A stretch of DNA of 64,000 nucleotides from Branchinecta lynchi (GCA_023053575.1 JAKZAP010000003.1:3014561-3078560), one strand, 5' to 3'. Positions 44,714 to 55,040 are shown, counted from the stretch's first letter. Translations and numbers: made by a program. Notes: generated by a model not told the origin, from the letters alone.

Positions 44714-45911
44714 CCCCTGCGGTCCTTTTTAGAATTTTCGGTCGGTCTGTCGGTCCACTGTTCTCGAGTAAGGGTACTTCCAGTAGCCACTTGCCCGATC
44801 CGACCATCGTGGGGGGGAGGGGGAGTTAGAGGAATCTGGAAAATAGGGGCATGCATGACTTTCGACTGGGTCTTCGAGTCTTAATGAAACTTGATATCTG
44901 TAAAACCTCCTGTCTCAGGTGTCTCATTTCAAGTCCGGCCGTATCGGATGAATCTATGGGGAGGCGGGAGGGGGGAACCGGAAATAGTGTGAAACTCCCG
45001 GAGTGGAGCGATCGGGATGAAACTTGCTGAGAAGAACAAGCACAAGCTCTAGATGTATAACTGAGAGAACCGGATCGGATTCGGAAACTGTGGGGGGAGT
45101 TGGAGGGGGGTTCCAGAATTCCGGCGATCCATGGTGAGCGTACTTCCAGGTGGGCTAAGACGATAAAACTAGGCAAGCTTATCAGGGACCCGACCAGATT
45201 AACTTGAAAAGAGTCACTCACCCGCTCCCATTAGGGGGAGGGGGAGACAGCGGAATCCGTACATGAGTGGCATACAGAACTTTCGAACGGGTTGTCGGAT
45301 CTCATATCTCAGATGTCCCATTTCAAGTCCGGGCCGGATCTGATAAACTGGGGGGAGGGTTGGAGGGGAGAACGGAAATCTTGTGACACGCATAGAGTGG
45401 AGCGATCAGGATGAAACTTGGTGGGAAGTACAATCACACGTCCTATGTGCATCAGTAGCAGGATCGACCGGGTTCGGGTACCGAGGGGGGGGGGGGGGGT
45501 TGTAGGGTGTCCGGAATTCCGGTGATCGGGAGTTAAGGTACTTCCAGATGTGCTACGACGATAAAACTTTGCTGGAGTATTAGAAACTTGAAATCATTGA
45601 CGCCACTTCTCCGCTTCGACCAGACCATCCCTTAAAGAACTCATCTTAAACGCAAATTTCAAAAAATACTTTTAAACAAAACCTACTTTTTCACGATCGC
45701 CATGAGCACATGATCCTTTTTGCCTTAAGGGTTTTGCTTAGAAATCATTTTTAAGCACCCTTAAAGTGAGCATCTTAACCAAAAAGTAAAATAACTTTTG
45801 ACCATCACTTCCATCCTCTAACCCAACCTTGTAAGTTTGGCGCTTAACTGAAAAGTGAACAAATCCGCCTGACCCGGCCTTGCAAGTGCCATATGAGCTT
45901 CCAGATCTTGT
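44714..45911 (+). mobile_element. arrayed G-tract element, copy D (5' hairpin missing)
   Basis: Begins within the TCGGTCGGTCTGTCGG region, without the ATGGCACTTG hairpin. It has about two and a half units with G-tracts up to 17 bases (45487-45503) and ends GCAAGTGCCATATGAGCTTC. Confidence 0.75.
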
Positions 45912-46079
45912 TTCTTATTGATGCTGGTTAGTTTGTTCATGTTGTTTTGTTATTTTTTTATTTCATCTCCTGTTTTGTTCTTATAATATAATTGTTTTTA
46001 TAATACTTTGTGTTTTACACTTTACGGGTGTACCCGTAAAGTGTAAATGAACTTTCTATGAAGTTCATTCATTCATTCA
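45912..46079 (+). mobile_element. LINE 3' end with two hairpins and (ATTC)n tail
   Basis: Abuts the end of the arrayed element. T-rich UTR, then a near-perfect palindrome at 46015-46044 (ACTTTACGGG/CCCGTAAAGT), then AATGAACTT/AAGTTCATT, then ATTC repeats. Paired stems next to a tail fit LINE 3' recognition structures. Confidence 0.55.
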
Positions 46080-46621
46080 CATAGTTCCATACTCATCGGT
46101 CTATATTCTCGACTTCAGTATTTTTCATACTGTTCCTGTTTTTCACATTCTGTCAACATCCGCAGTAGAAAAGGTAGTGAGAAGTGAATAAAAAAGTCAT
46201 TTCAGATCTAATCTGCCTGCGAGATTGTAACGGTCCCTTTTCTTTTTCGTGACCTACATAAAAGTGGAGTCCCATTATTATTGAAATTTTCAAGTTTGAT
46301 GTACGTGCTTTTTTGAAAATCTCTGAGTGATTTTTCACCTGATTTCACGATACAGTACCAAGCTATTTACAAGGAGCCGTTCGAAGGGCGGAAATCTGCA
46401 GAAACAAATGAGCCGGTCTTTTCAAAAAGAATTTTCGAACTTTCTCTGCGGGAAGCTTGTTAAAACAGCAAAGGTTTCGTTTTATAACTGATAATCCTAC
46501 CCCGAGTTCCTAAAGGGTACAACCCTGGGTTGACACTGCTGCGGTTTCACGCAAAATTCTGCGTTACGCGACATACGGCTCAAATCGTGCGACAAGCAAC
46601 GCAAAACTTTACGTTTGCCAC
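46080..46621. other. no feature recognised
   Basis: Flank of the Ngaro-type element. Near 46545-46615 CGCAAAAnTTTnCG-like words repeat; no boundaries found. Confidence 0.35.
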
Positions 46622-46677
46622 AGTAAATTATGCCGGACTCTCCGTTCACGGTCGGGGTTTAAACTGGGGACGCCCGC
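46622..46677 (-). repeat. split direct repeat B2
   Basis: 56 bases from AGTAAATTATGCCGG to GACGCCCGC, identical or nearly so to B1 at 46897-46952. Confidence 0.9.
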
Positions 46678-46842
46678 GAAGAGGTCGCGGACTGGAAGAG
46701 CGACCGTGATTTGAAACAAAAATGGATATAAATCCACCTAACCATTTATCCTTATTTACTTTCCTCTCCTTTTTTTTTTTTTTTTTTTTTTACTTTCTCC
46801 TTCCCTTTCACTTCCTTCTCTTTGACTCCCAACTCTCAGCCA

Positions 46843-46952
46843 TTCAACCACCGACTGAAGAGGTATACCCCCGTCCGCTCTCTCCGAGTCCGGCCTAGTA
46901 AATTATGCCGGACTCTCCGTTCACGGTCGGGGTTTAAACTGGGGACGCCCGC
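46843..46952 (-). repeat. split direct repeats A2 and B1, joined
   Basis: A2 (46843-46900) equals A1 at 52158-52215, and B1 (46897-46952) equals B2. They overlap by the four bases AGTA, the likely circle junction. Confidence 0.9.
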
Positions 46953-47079
46953 CAATCCCTCTCTACCCTTCATCACAACCTATTTAATACTTTCCAACAC
47001 CAACCCCAGCCCAATACCAACCCAAAAAGGGGGGGGGGGGTGAAATTTATTGAACTCAAATACGTACACATTAACAACG

Positions 47080-48144
47080 TTACCCTAAAAAAACAGGGTC
47101 ATATAATGCTGGATCGTCAAACTGTAGAGGTCTAACCGAGGTACTGGCTTCAGACCAGAGTTGTTGCCCCTCTGACAACTGAACCAAACGATCCGATGCT
47201 GTATACCGCTCAAGCATAACAGAACTTTTCCAACCAACAAAAGATTGTACTAGACCTACCTCGGTCCCGGAATTCAACAGCGTAATTGCGGCCCCAGCGC
47301 GGATACTGTGAGGCGTTTCTCCTTGATATAGACCCAATGACTTGAGGGACTCCTTCAACGAGTAATACATATCATCATATAAAATATGCCCATTCAAATT
47401 TCCCGCCAATATCCTTGGGAACAAAAAAGATTTTTCAAGCTTAAAACCCTGGCAATTTGCAAAATGTATATACTCAGAAAGAGCTTTCACAGGGCAAAGA
47501 TTCTTGTCCGAAAATTCGTGAATTCCTAAAATCCGTCCAGTCACATTTTTCAAGGACTTACCTTCCGATTGCAATAAAACAAAACCCCTGCCTTCTTTCC
47601 CTTTTCGCAAAGAACTACTGGGCAATCTATTCAAATCAGAAAAACGCGCCCCGGTAAAATACTGCAACAAAACAAAGCCTTATTTCTAAAATTCACAAAC
47701 TTCTTTGCTTGGCAACTCTCGACTCGAGATAACCTGCCATAATGATCGGCGACACACTTTAATGTTGCTAAAGACATCGGTACCGCCTGCTTGACTGGCG
47801 TCATGGCATCTTTTTGTTCGTCTCTGACGGACTTCTGATACGATTTCACTTCTCCGGATAAAACAGGATTTCCGAAACCAGTTTGGGAACTATACTCGCC
47901 CGTTATCCCTTCCTCTCGAAAAATAGCAGACAACTCCCCGCACATGGAAGAAACCGTATCAGCATGTAACCGGACTGGGCAAGGGCAAGCGTTTCTGTCC
48001 CTAGCCTCAAGCCTACACTCAAGATCATGTACTCTTGTTCTACCACAAACGGTGTTTTAAAGCCTCCTTTTGCTTTCCGTACTTCGTACTCTTTGAACGT
48101 GCCTGCAGCTGCAAACGCCTTTGTTCAATACGGCCCAAACGATC
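47080..48144 (-). pseudogene. tyrosine recombinase of the Ngaro-type element, frameshifted
   Basis: Begins after a GGTTTTAG acceptor at 48144 with a basic, Gln-rich segment. A frame change near 48045 leads to a Cys-rich part, then ALFC. A second frame break near 47660 leads to the catalytic domain: FTGARFSDLNRL (first Arg), HSIRAG (His-x-x-Arg), VGWKSSVM and LERYT (Tyr nucleophile). All catalytic residues of the R-H-R-Y set are present. It cuts and rejoins DNA to integrate the circular element. The two breaks suggest a dead copy unless some are introns. Confidence 0.85.
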
Positions 48145-48216
48145 CTAAAACCAACGATCACATTTTAGAAAATCGGTAATAAATATATATATTTACATGC
48201 CAGGAACAAACAACAC

Positions 48217-50334
48217 TCAAACTTTACCCCAGCAAGACATACGAACGGCGTATAAATCAAACGGCAACTTTCTAGGAACGTAACCCGACTTTGACGGGAA
48301 AAGAAGGGGGCCTATCTCTCCTCGCGAACCTAACCGAAGCCAACTGATTGCACGTTTGCAAACCGTTGGCCACCAAAACGGCGTTTTTGGCGTAAGGGGT
48401 ACCACCAAAGTATATAGACTATTTACACCACTCTCCAAGTGCTGTATGACTGACGGGATCATTGCAAACGGTGGAAACACATAATTATTCCCTGCCGGGA
48501 TACTACTAGCAAAGAAATCGTTTCCAGAAGACCCCGGCAGTGGAAACGGTGAAAAATGCGGCAAAACTGTTCCACTCGCATTTTTCATAGCGTTGGAATC
48601 CAACGCCATCAAATCAAAGGTGTGTCCACCCTTCCCACCGAACCACTTTTCGACCTTTTGCCACGTATGACTAGACAAGGTAGCATCAGCTTGGTCAATA
48701 ACGCGAGACGGGTAATCCGCTACATTGTCACCCGAACGGACACATTCTAAGTTCAACCGGACATTAAAACGAACAGCAGATGAAAATATTGATTTTACCG
48801 CGCTTTCCATTTCCTCAGAAATTCCCTTTCCGGAATTCCATCTAACTATCAAAGCCTGATTATCCACAAACACTCTGACTGTAGAATTACGGATCATCTC
48901 CCCAACAGCTTCTAGAACATTTCTAAGGGCTAGTGCTTCTTTAGCACAAATTCCCAGATCCTGCTCCTCGACACTCCAGATGTCGCGAACATAGAACGGT
49001 TCGACCCCAGCCATCGCCACATGGCCTCCCCACGAAAATCCCGATGCGTCGGTAAACATTTTAACCAGTATGTGCTTTTCACTATCCCAAGGGAATACCT
49101 TAGGCGCGTCACGAACAAAACGCCAAAAACAGAGTTCTTGGCGTAAAGGGTCGGTCAGTTTTACATTACCGTCCCCACAAGAAGCGATAGCCCTTGAACA
49201 TTGAGAAATGAACAACCTGGCATGTGGGAATGCCTGCTGCAAGGAAATCGCGTAGCCCGAAAACTTCTGTATCTCTCTTAATGGGACAGTGCGATGCTTG
49301 TCTGCGAGAAGGCGCTCTACCAACGACAACATTTTTTCTACTTTGTCAGATGGAATAACAAACGCAGGTAAAGTCGTATCAATGACCATACCGAGGTAGC
49401 GCAGACACCTTGTAGGCACAAGAACTGATTTTATCGAACGCGTATATCCCAAAATACTGTAGACAGCCGCTGCCTTTTTTATGAGAGAAGACGCCGACGA
49501 CGTTGCTGACGTCGACACGAGACTATCGTCAATATACCGTCCGATATTTATCCGCATTGTTCTAAGCAAATACACGGGCATGTTACCGAACATCTGATAC
49601 GCGAATCCAGATAAAGCGTAGCCAAATGGTAACACATTGAAAACGAAATACACATTGTCCCACATGACCCCGAAGAATTCTCTAGACTCATTTGACAACG
49701 CGACATGATCGTATGCCGATTTCTCCTCCAACAGGCCCAGCCAGTCTCCAGCTCGCACAATCTTGCGAACTTCTCTCAATCCCTCAAGGGCAAACTTCCT
49801 TTCTTTAGTCCACAAATTCACGTACCGCGCGTCCAAGACTAAACGAGGCTTTTTGGGCTCCAAGCCCAAAGGCAATACCACCCTTGGCGGCTGTACCTCC
49901 CCAACGGTACCCCACACAGATATCGAACCGTTCCGAATTCGCTCAGTAAGCGTTTCTGTAACGAAATCGGAGTGATTCTTTAGCGAATCATGATTTTTGA
50001 AAATTCGCGGGGGTGGGAAATCACCGTCGTACGAAACACCCTTAAAAGATCCCTTGAAATTCTGAAAATGTTCCTGTGAATTAAAACCACTTCTGACCCA
50101 CACGAGTCCTTCATCGAAATCATCACTATCAGGCAACTTTTCTCTCAAAGCTTCCCAGGCTTGGAGCCTGGCGTTCAGCCTCCCCGCCACAAAATATTCC
50201 AAAGAGTTTTCTGGTAATGCAAAATCAAAAGAATCACGGTCCTCAAAACATTCCGCTGTCAAATCTCTGTTATGGCATACTGCTTCATGACGCAATCCTC
50301 GAAGTGCATTCACCCACCAACCGCATTCTAATCC
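48217..50334 (-). CDS. reverse transcriptase-RNase H of the Ngaro-type element
   Basis: Open for about 705 codons from a TATTTTAG acceptor at 50334; no ATG is needed at the start if it is spliced. RT: KPRLVLDARYVN (about residue 160), motif A LEEKSAYDHVAL, FNVLPFGYALSGF and catalytic YIDD in RYIDDSLV (about residue 270). RNase H: FTDASGFSWGG, KEALAL, VFVDNQAL, GDNVADYPSR (about 425-550). A DIRS-type C-terminal part follows (FDLMALDSNA, YVFPPFAMIPSVIQ, LVVPLTPKTPFWWP). Motif A has Glu where catalytic Asp is usual. The end, SCWGKV and stop, overlaps a GTAAAG donor. Confidence 0.92.
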   Translation of the reverse strand, partial: GLECGWWVNALRGLRHEAVCHNRDLTAECFEDRDSFDFALPENSLEYFVAGRLNARLQAWEALREKLPDSDDFDEGLVWVRSGFNSQEHFQNFKGSFKGVSYDGDFPPPRIFKNHDSLKNHSDFVTETLTERIRNGSISVWGTVGEVQPPRVVLPLGLEPKKPRLVLDARYVNLWTKERKFALEGLREVRKIVRAGDWLGLLEEKSAYDHVALSNESREFFGVMWDNVYFVFNVLPFGYALSGFAYQMFGNMPVYLLRTMRINIGRYIDDSLVSTSATSSASSLIKKAAAVYSILGYTRSIKSVLVPTRCLRYLGMVIDTTLPAFVIPSDKVEKMLSLVERLLADKHRTVPLREIQKFSGYAISLQQAFPHARLFISQCSRAIASCGDGNVKLTDPLRQELCFWRFVRDAPKVFPWDSEKHILVKMFTDASGFSWGGHVAMAGVEPFYVRDIWSVEEQDLGICAKEALALRNVLEAVGEMIRNSTVRVFVDNQALIVRWNSGKGISEEMESAVKSIFSSAVRFNVRLNLECVRSGDNVADYPSRVIDQADATLSSHTWQKVEKWFGGKGGHTFDLMALDSNAMKNASGTVLPHFSPFPLPGSSGNDFFASSIPAGNNYVFPPFAMIPSVIQHLESGVNSLYTLVVPLTPKTPFWWPTVCKRAISWLRLGSRGEIGPLLFPSKSGYVPRKLPFDLYAVRMSCWGKV

Positions 50335-50686
50335 CTAAAATATACCCTAATTAGTAAAAGTTTTAACCCTTTGCACCCTCACTGAGGCCAACGAACCTGA
50401 AAACAAACAAACAAACCATACCCCTTTGTGAAACCAGCTGCGGTCACCCTTTGCTCCGAAGATCGAGCCAATGAACTCAAATAAACAAACAAACTATACC
50501 CTTTCTGGGTAGCCAGCTGCGGTCCGAAAAGAAAGTGAAAACCCAAAGGGACCTTTAAATGTTGGTTCATTGACATTAATTAACACCGTTCGCTTGACGA
50601 CCCACAAGGGATAGAATTGTCAAAAACTTTTATCTCACATCAGATAACATTTATTAGTCAACTATTAGACACAACAACTAGGAATT
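50335..50686 (-). other. gag-RT spacer or intron of the Ngaro-type element
   Basis: Contains a duplicated ~70-base segment (AAACAAACAAACCATACCC and AAACAAACAAACTATACCC, each near CAGCTGCGGTC). An AATAAA on the minus strand lies near 50650. Bounded by a splice-acceptor-like site at 50335. Confidence 0.5.
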
Positions 50687-51176
50687 TCAATCTCTCCTCC
50701 CAGCCATCGGGGGCTTAACCGATGGTCTTTCGGAGTTGCCCGTACATTGACGGGCAGAATGTCCAGTTTCCCCGCACCGAAAACACGACAAAGCACCTGC
50801 CTGCCGGTAGGGCCTTTTGCCAAAATGAGGTGGCGTGCCCCCCCCCCCCCCCCGACCGCTTCCTGCACTTCTCCAGCGCCTTCACAATCTCCTTATCCGC
50901 CGCACTTCCGTATAAATCGATCACTAAGGATGAAAGGCCCGGGCTCCCCTTCTCGGATCGCACCGCCTCAGCGTAATCAAATAATTTTGCAGCCTCCTCG
51001 CCACCTACCTCTTTCTCCACCGCCTGAGCCAACTCCGAAGCCAGGGTCACAACCCTATGCTGCCGAAACTCGTCCCTCGGCTTCTTCGCCTCCGCAATTA
51101 GGTCCGCTTTTAATTCTGCCGACGGTCTCCTGGCGGCGGCCAGCTTGCTTTCCAGCCTTGCAATTCGATCAATCAT
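50687..51176 (-). pseudogene. gag-like protein, second exon, with zinc knuckle
   Basis: Starts at a TTTTTTAG acceptor. MIDRIARLESKLAAARRPSA opens a coiled-coil-like region, then ASELAQAVEKEVGGEEAAKL. A G-run (plus-strand C-run at 50839-50853) shifts the frame. Beyond it, in the neighbouring frame, is the CCHC knuckle CFRCGETGHSARQC and an end at MAGRRD. The knuckle is the nucleic-acid-binding part of a Gag. The break is a homopolymer slip or a sequencing error. Confidence 0.8.
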
Positions 51177-51779
51177 CTAAAAAGATTTGCGTCAAAAACG
51201 ATCTCAAGACCCCCGCCGCGTCGCTGAAAGCAACGGCAACCTCCAGCATATTCGCTCCAACGAATCGGGTTTTCCGGCAACCTCCAGCCTATTCGCTTCA
51301 ACGAATCGGGTTTTCCGGCAACCTCCAGCCTGCTCAATCCAACAAATCGGGTTTTCCGGCAACCTCCAGCCTATTAACTTTCCGCCTTCAGAAATTTATG
51401 ACTCCCAACATTCCGCTACAACTTATACCTAGGTCAATATATTTTTATAATTTTTCAACAAAATGAAATCATGGGAAATAAATCTTAATTTTCCAAAAAT
51501 ATTTTTTTTTAGCTTCTTTGTTTATATTTTATTTTTGTTTTATTTTATTTTTTTTTTCATTCATCTACTTTTACTTCAAATAATAGGCTATACCACGTGG
51601 TCTCACAAACTCCCTTATGGTAGCTTATCACAGCACGGTCTCAATACGGACCCTGCCATACCAAAAATCCGAGAAAAAGGCAGACTGCCATGTCCTTCCT
51701 AGCTAACCGAATTTAACTATCCTCCTCCACACACGGATCAAATCACGATACCTGTTTAGCCATACAAATTCATATTTAC
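51177..51779 (-). other. apparent intron in gag of the Ngaro-type element
   Basis: 603 bases between a CAG/GTAAAT donor and a TTTTTTAG/ATG acceptor, joining phase 0 to phase 0. It holds three 41-bp tandem repeats at 51247-51373 (GGGTTTTCCGGCAACCTCC). T- and A-rich elsewhere. Confidence 0.6.
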
Positions 51780-52115
51780 CTGGTCAGACTCGGTAGCCTG
51801 GCTCGGGCCCAACGCAATCGCTCTGCCATCCTGACCTTGGGCTGCCGCCGACTGTGCCGCAACGGGAGCAGCCTGTGAAGGGATTGCCGAAGCGATGATT
51901 ACGTTAGCCAACTTGGCCAACGTACTAGGGGAAACAGGGTCCTCCCTTAGCAGCACCGCTAAATCGGTTTCTGATACGTCCAGTTTGGACGTAATGAAAT
52001 TCAAGAGTTCACCTCTTGGGACGTCAACCACTGACGTCCCTTGCAAAACTTCATACACAAATCCTGTTCCAAAATCAGTCCCCATCATCTTTAACACAAT
52101 TCTTCCCACATCCAT
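51780..52115 (-). CDS. gag-like protein, first exon
   Basis: ATG at 52115 (MDVGRIVLKMMGTDFG), 112 codons, ending ATESDQ at the donor. Upstream in-frame sequence (four codons) begins with GTG, so ATG is preferred. Ala/Gln-rich second half (AAPVAAQSAAAQGQ). No known domain seen; named by position ahead of the knuckle exon. Confidence 0.65.
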
Positions 52116-52157
52116 TTTTGTTGTCACAAATTCGCGGGAGTCCTTAACTCAAAGGCG

Positions 52158-52215
52158 TTCAACCACCGACTGAAGAGGTATACCCCCGTCCGCTCTCTCC
52201 GAGTCCGGCCTAGTA
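52158..52215 (-). repeat. split direct repeat A1
   Basis: 58 bases identical or nearly so to A2 (46843-46900), including ACTGAAGAGGTATACCCCCG. Marks the 5' end of the element. Confidence 0.9.
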
Positions 52216-52840
52216 TCCGATGTGGTGAAGTATTTCAACTAGAAACACGATATAAAAGTTGCTCTAGCTTTTCCTGCAATAAAATGTTGCAATCCTAGGG
52301 TAGCTGAACACAAACTACCTTCTAGTAAACTCTTGTTAACCTGATTTGAACTAGGTGGCATTGAGGGTTTGACTGAAAATTCCACAATTGTTGCCGAGGG
52401 TAATCTACCCAGCATCCTAAAAGGTTAACTTTCTTTGTCCTTTTGCAGAATGATCTAGATAAAACAAAACAAAAAATTTCCCTTTTTTCGGTCGCACGTC
52501 AGAAAATCAAAGAAAAAAAATCTTGTTGCAAACAACAAAGCAGTATGAAGAATTGTAACATTGACAAGCTATTTTGGCGTATAGGTGAAATAGATTTATT
52601 ATTCGTAAGTGCGACGTTCGAGATATTTCGGAAAAGAACTTACGCTACACAGGAAGTTGTCGGGTTCAGCTTACTCTCGGTTTTCACCATACTACCCCCC
52701 TACCCCCCCCCTTTTTATATGCTAGTGTTTTATATACATAGTTATTTTAGAACCGTTCTTCCTTTCTTTTCTTTACTGTACTCCGCTTGTGTTTCCTTTG
52801 GAATTTCCTGGGTAATAAATAAGTTATTATTATTATTACT
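52216..52840 (+). other. possible exon-like patch and LINE 3' end
   Basis: A strong acceptor (TTTCTTTGTCCTTTTGCAG) at 52449 leads into a Lys-rich frame (NDLDKTKQKISLFSVARQKI) of about 30 codons before a GTATGA. The low complexity makes an exon doubtful. From about 52690 to 52840 the sequence is a LINE 3' UTR ending in (TTA)n. Confidence 0.35.
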
Positions 52841-52928
52841 AATCCAGCGTTAGCCAGCTAAGATATCAGTCGTCCCTTCTTGTTAGAGTCTTCTTCATCT
52901 CGCAGTATCCAAATTCTTTTCAAAAGGC
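52841..52928 (+). repeat. direct repeat, left copy
   Basis: About 88 bases (GTTAGCCAGCTAAGATATCA, TTCTTGTTAGAGTCTTCTTC) repeated at 54130-54218. The pair flanks 1.2 kb that includes the foldback at 53620. Confidence 0.8.
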
Positions 52929-53619
52929 TGAATAGTGCCAAGAAGCGCCTGTTACGAATAGTATTTTAGAATTTAGAATTTAGAATATTGCCGCCGCTCG
53001 AACGCTACCATATAATGATCTCAAGTCGGAAGTAAACCGCCTGTCAGAGTATAAAGAGTGATAAACACACCGGTTCTAAGAACTTATCATTGGTTTACGC
53101 CGAAATATCGCAGAAGAAAAATCTCACATGACTACCACGTTCTGTACCGCCGAATGTCAATAAAGATAAATTTTATTAGCGGGGACTCCACTGATGCTAG
53201 TTTTCGCCCCGAATAGAACAGGAATATTTTTTTTCTGGTCAACATTGCTAGTGGGACTTTCCAGAATCCTTAAAGTTCAAATGAAAACCTAACTTTTTTG
53301 TATAATCTCGTATCTTAATTAGCTGAATTATTTTTAATCAGTTGAGAGATAGTTTTGTATTCACAGTAGGCTTCTGTTAGTTAGACCGAGAATATGGACA
53401 ACGCCCTGGCAGTAATCATAAACAGACCGCGCAATTTGAACTCCAACGAGGACGTGGTTTTTCATCTTGGAAGTTAGCGAACTGTAGTTAATCAAAGAAG
53501 CTGGAATACCTGTCTGCCAGGTAATAAGTTCAGAAGGATTTTTTAGGATTAAACAACTTTACTAAAAAAAAATCATTCCGGCTTGACGACCGGTTACACA
53601 CAACTAAATAAATTATTAC
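52929..53619. other. no feature recognised
   Basis: AT-rich DNA between two direct repeats; no coding or element ends found. Confidence 0.35.
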
Positions 53620-54118
53620 TGAACATGTCCGAAAGCTCCGAAACGAACGAAAATACTGAATAATTCAGCATTTTATGCAGCATTTCGCTTTCGGACTTAA
53701 ATCTTCGCTCAATTAATGCAGCATTAATTCAGCATAAAATTCATCGACAAATTCAGCAAGAATGCTAAATTTTCAAGAAGAAACTGAGGAGTTCGGCAAT
53801 TCTCTCAGTGTTTTTGGCGACAAACGTAACAAATTCAAAAAGATAACTGACAGTTAGTCAAAAATACCAAATTTAAGACAACTGTCGATCGTGGCCAACG
53901 AAGAAAGGAAAGATAAGAAGGTTGGATATCAGTAGCTCATCCATTTTGTCAGCTTTATACAGCTAATTCTTTTTTCTTCTTCTTCTTCCTGACTTGAATT
54001 TTGGTATTCTAGAAGTGTCAGAGAAGAAAAAAAGGTAACAGCTTTCGGACAAAAAAAGAAAAGAAAATGCAGAATTAATGCAGCATTTACAGCACCAAAA
54101 AGCTTTCGGACACGTTCA
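53620..54118 (+). mobile_element. GCAGCATT foldback element
   Basis: Ends TGAACATGTCCGAAAGCT and AGCTTTCGGACACGTTCA are inverted. The body repeats GCAGCATT, AATTCAGCA and their complements. About 499 bp. Confidence 0.75.
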
Positions 54119-54129
54119 AAATTATTATT

Positions 54130-54218
54130 AATCCAACGTTAGCCAGCTAAGATATCATTCGTCCCTTCTTGTTAGAGTCTTCTTCATTGCGCAGTATCCA
54201 AATTCTTTTCAAAGCTGA
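54130..54218 (+). repeat. direct repeat, right copy
   Basis: Partner of 52841-52928. Confidence 0.8.
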
Positions 54219-54576
54219 AGAGCCCTAGATTTAGCAGCCTAGGGTGTTTGCTTCTTGATAGCAAGCAATTTAGTGTTGACACTGCTGCTTAAAGTTTATG
54301 AAATACTTAGATCTACTACAAGTTTGAAAGGTTTTCACACAAATAAAAATTGTTCTTCGGTAGTGGCGGAGCAATGGAGCAATAGTTTCAAACGACACGA
54401 AATATTTAATTCCAAATGTTTCTAACAACTCTTGCAAAGTGCCTTTTTCTCGAAGCTCCTTTCTCGAATTAGCAGTTCCTCACGCCGTCTTAAAATACTT
54501 AAATTTTTAGAGCTAGCCAAGAGTTGAAACGATTTAAGTAGAAGCAGGTACATAAGGACCAATGTATTTGTATTAA

Positions 54577-54885
54577 GAGTCAGTCGGTATTAAGTCAGTC
54601 CTAAGACAGTATTGATCGTTGGATTAACAGTGATGTATGCAGAACTTCAATATTAAAAGTAAGTGTGTTTTCTGAACACTGTTTATTGAATGTAGGACCT
54701 AGATCGTACCGTCCAAACTTCCCCTCCACAGAGTCAGTCGGTCTTAGGTCAGTGCTAAGACAGTAGTGATCGTTGGATTAACAGCGATGTATGTAGAACT
54801 TCAATATTAAAAGTAAGTGTGTTTTCTAAACACTGTTTATTGAATGTAGGACCTAGGTCATACCGTCCGAACTTCCCCCTCCACA
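54577..54885 (+). repeat. 154-bp tandem duplication
   Basis: Two units, starting GAGTCAGTCGGT at 54577 and 54731, share GATCGTTGGATTAACAG and CACTGTTTATTGAATGTAGG with few differences. Non-coding. Confidence 0.85.
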
Positions 54886-55040
54886 GTTAAGAACCAACCC
54901 TTCGAGGATTAAGATCAGAGTACCTGTATAGTCTAATATGTACCAACCGCTCGTGTACACGCTACACGTATATCAGAATGTCGGTATCGGACAACAAGTT
55001 AAAGCGTAAAAGACACACGAGAGTCATAAGGTAATTTATC

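Larger units (their letters stand above)
46622..52215 (-). mobile_element. Ngaro/PAT-type (DIRS superfamily) retrotransposon
   Basis: About 5.6 kb on the minus strand. Order: repeat A1 (52158-52215), gag-like gene in two exons, RT-RNase H, tyrosine recombinase, B1 (46897-46952) joined to A2 (46843-46900), spacer, B2 (46622-46677). The A1 - genes - B1A2 - B2 layout is that of Ngaro and PAT elements, which integrate by a tyrosine recombinase through a circular form. B1 and A2 overlap at AGTA, which is also present at both outer borders, so integration probably used a short identical core without target duplication. Some frames are broken. Confidence 0.9.

Noticed and set aside
47457..47657. Small plus-strand ORF
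   Set aside because: Shadow of the tyrosine recombinase on the opposite strand.
50747..51466. Plus-strand 239-codon ORF
   Set aside because: Antisense to the gag-like exon and its intron; Pro/Ser-rich shadow frame.
52449..52545. Internal exon after a strong acceptor
   Set aside because: The Lys-rich frame is low in complexity and the donor is weak; kept only as a note in the region entry.
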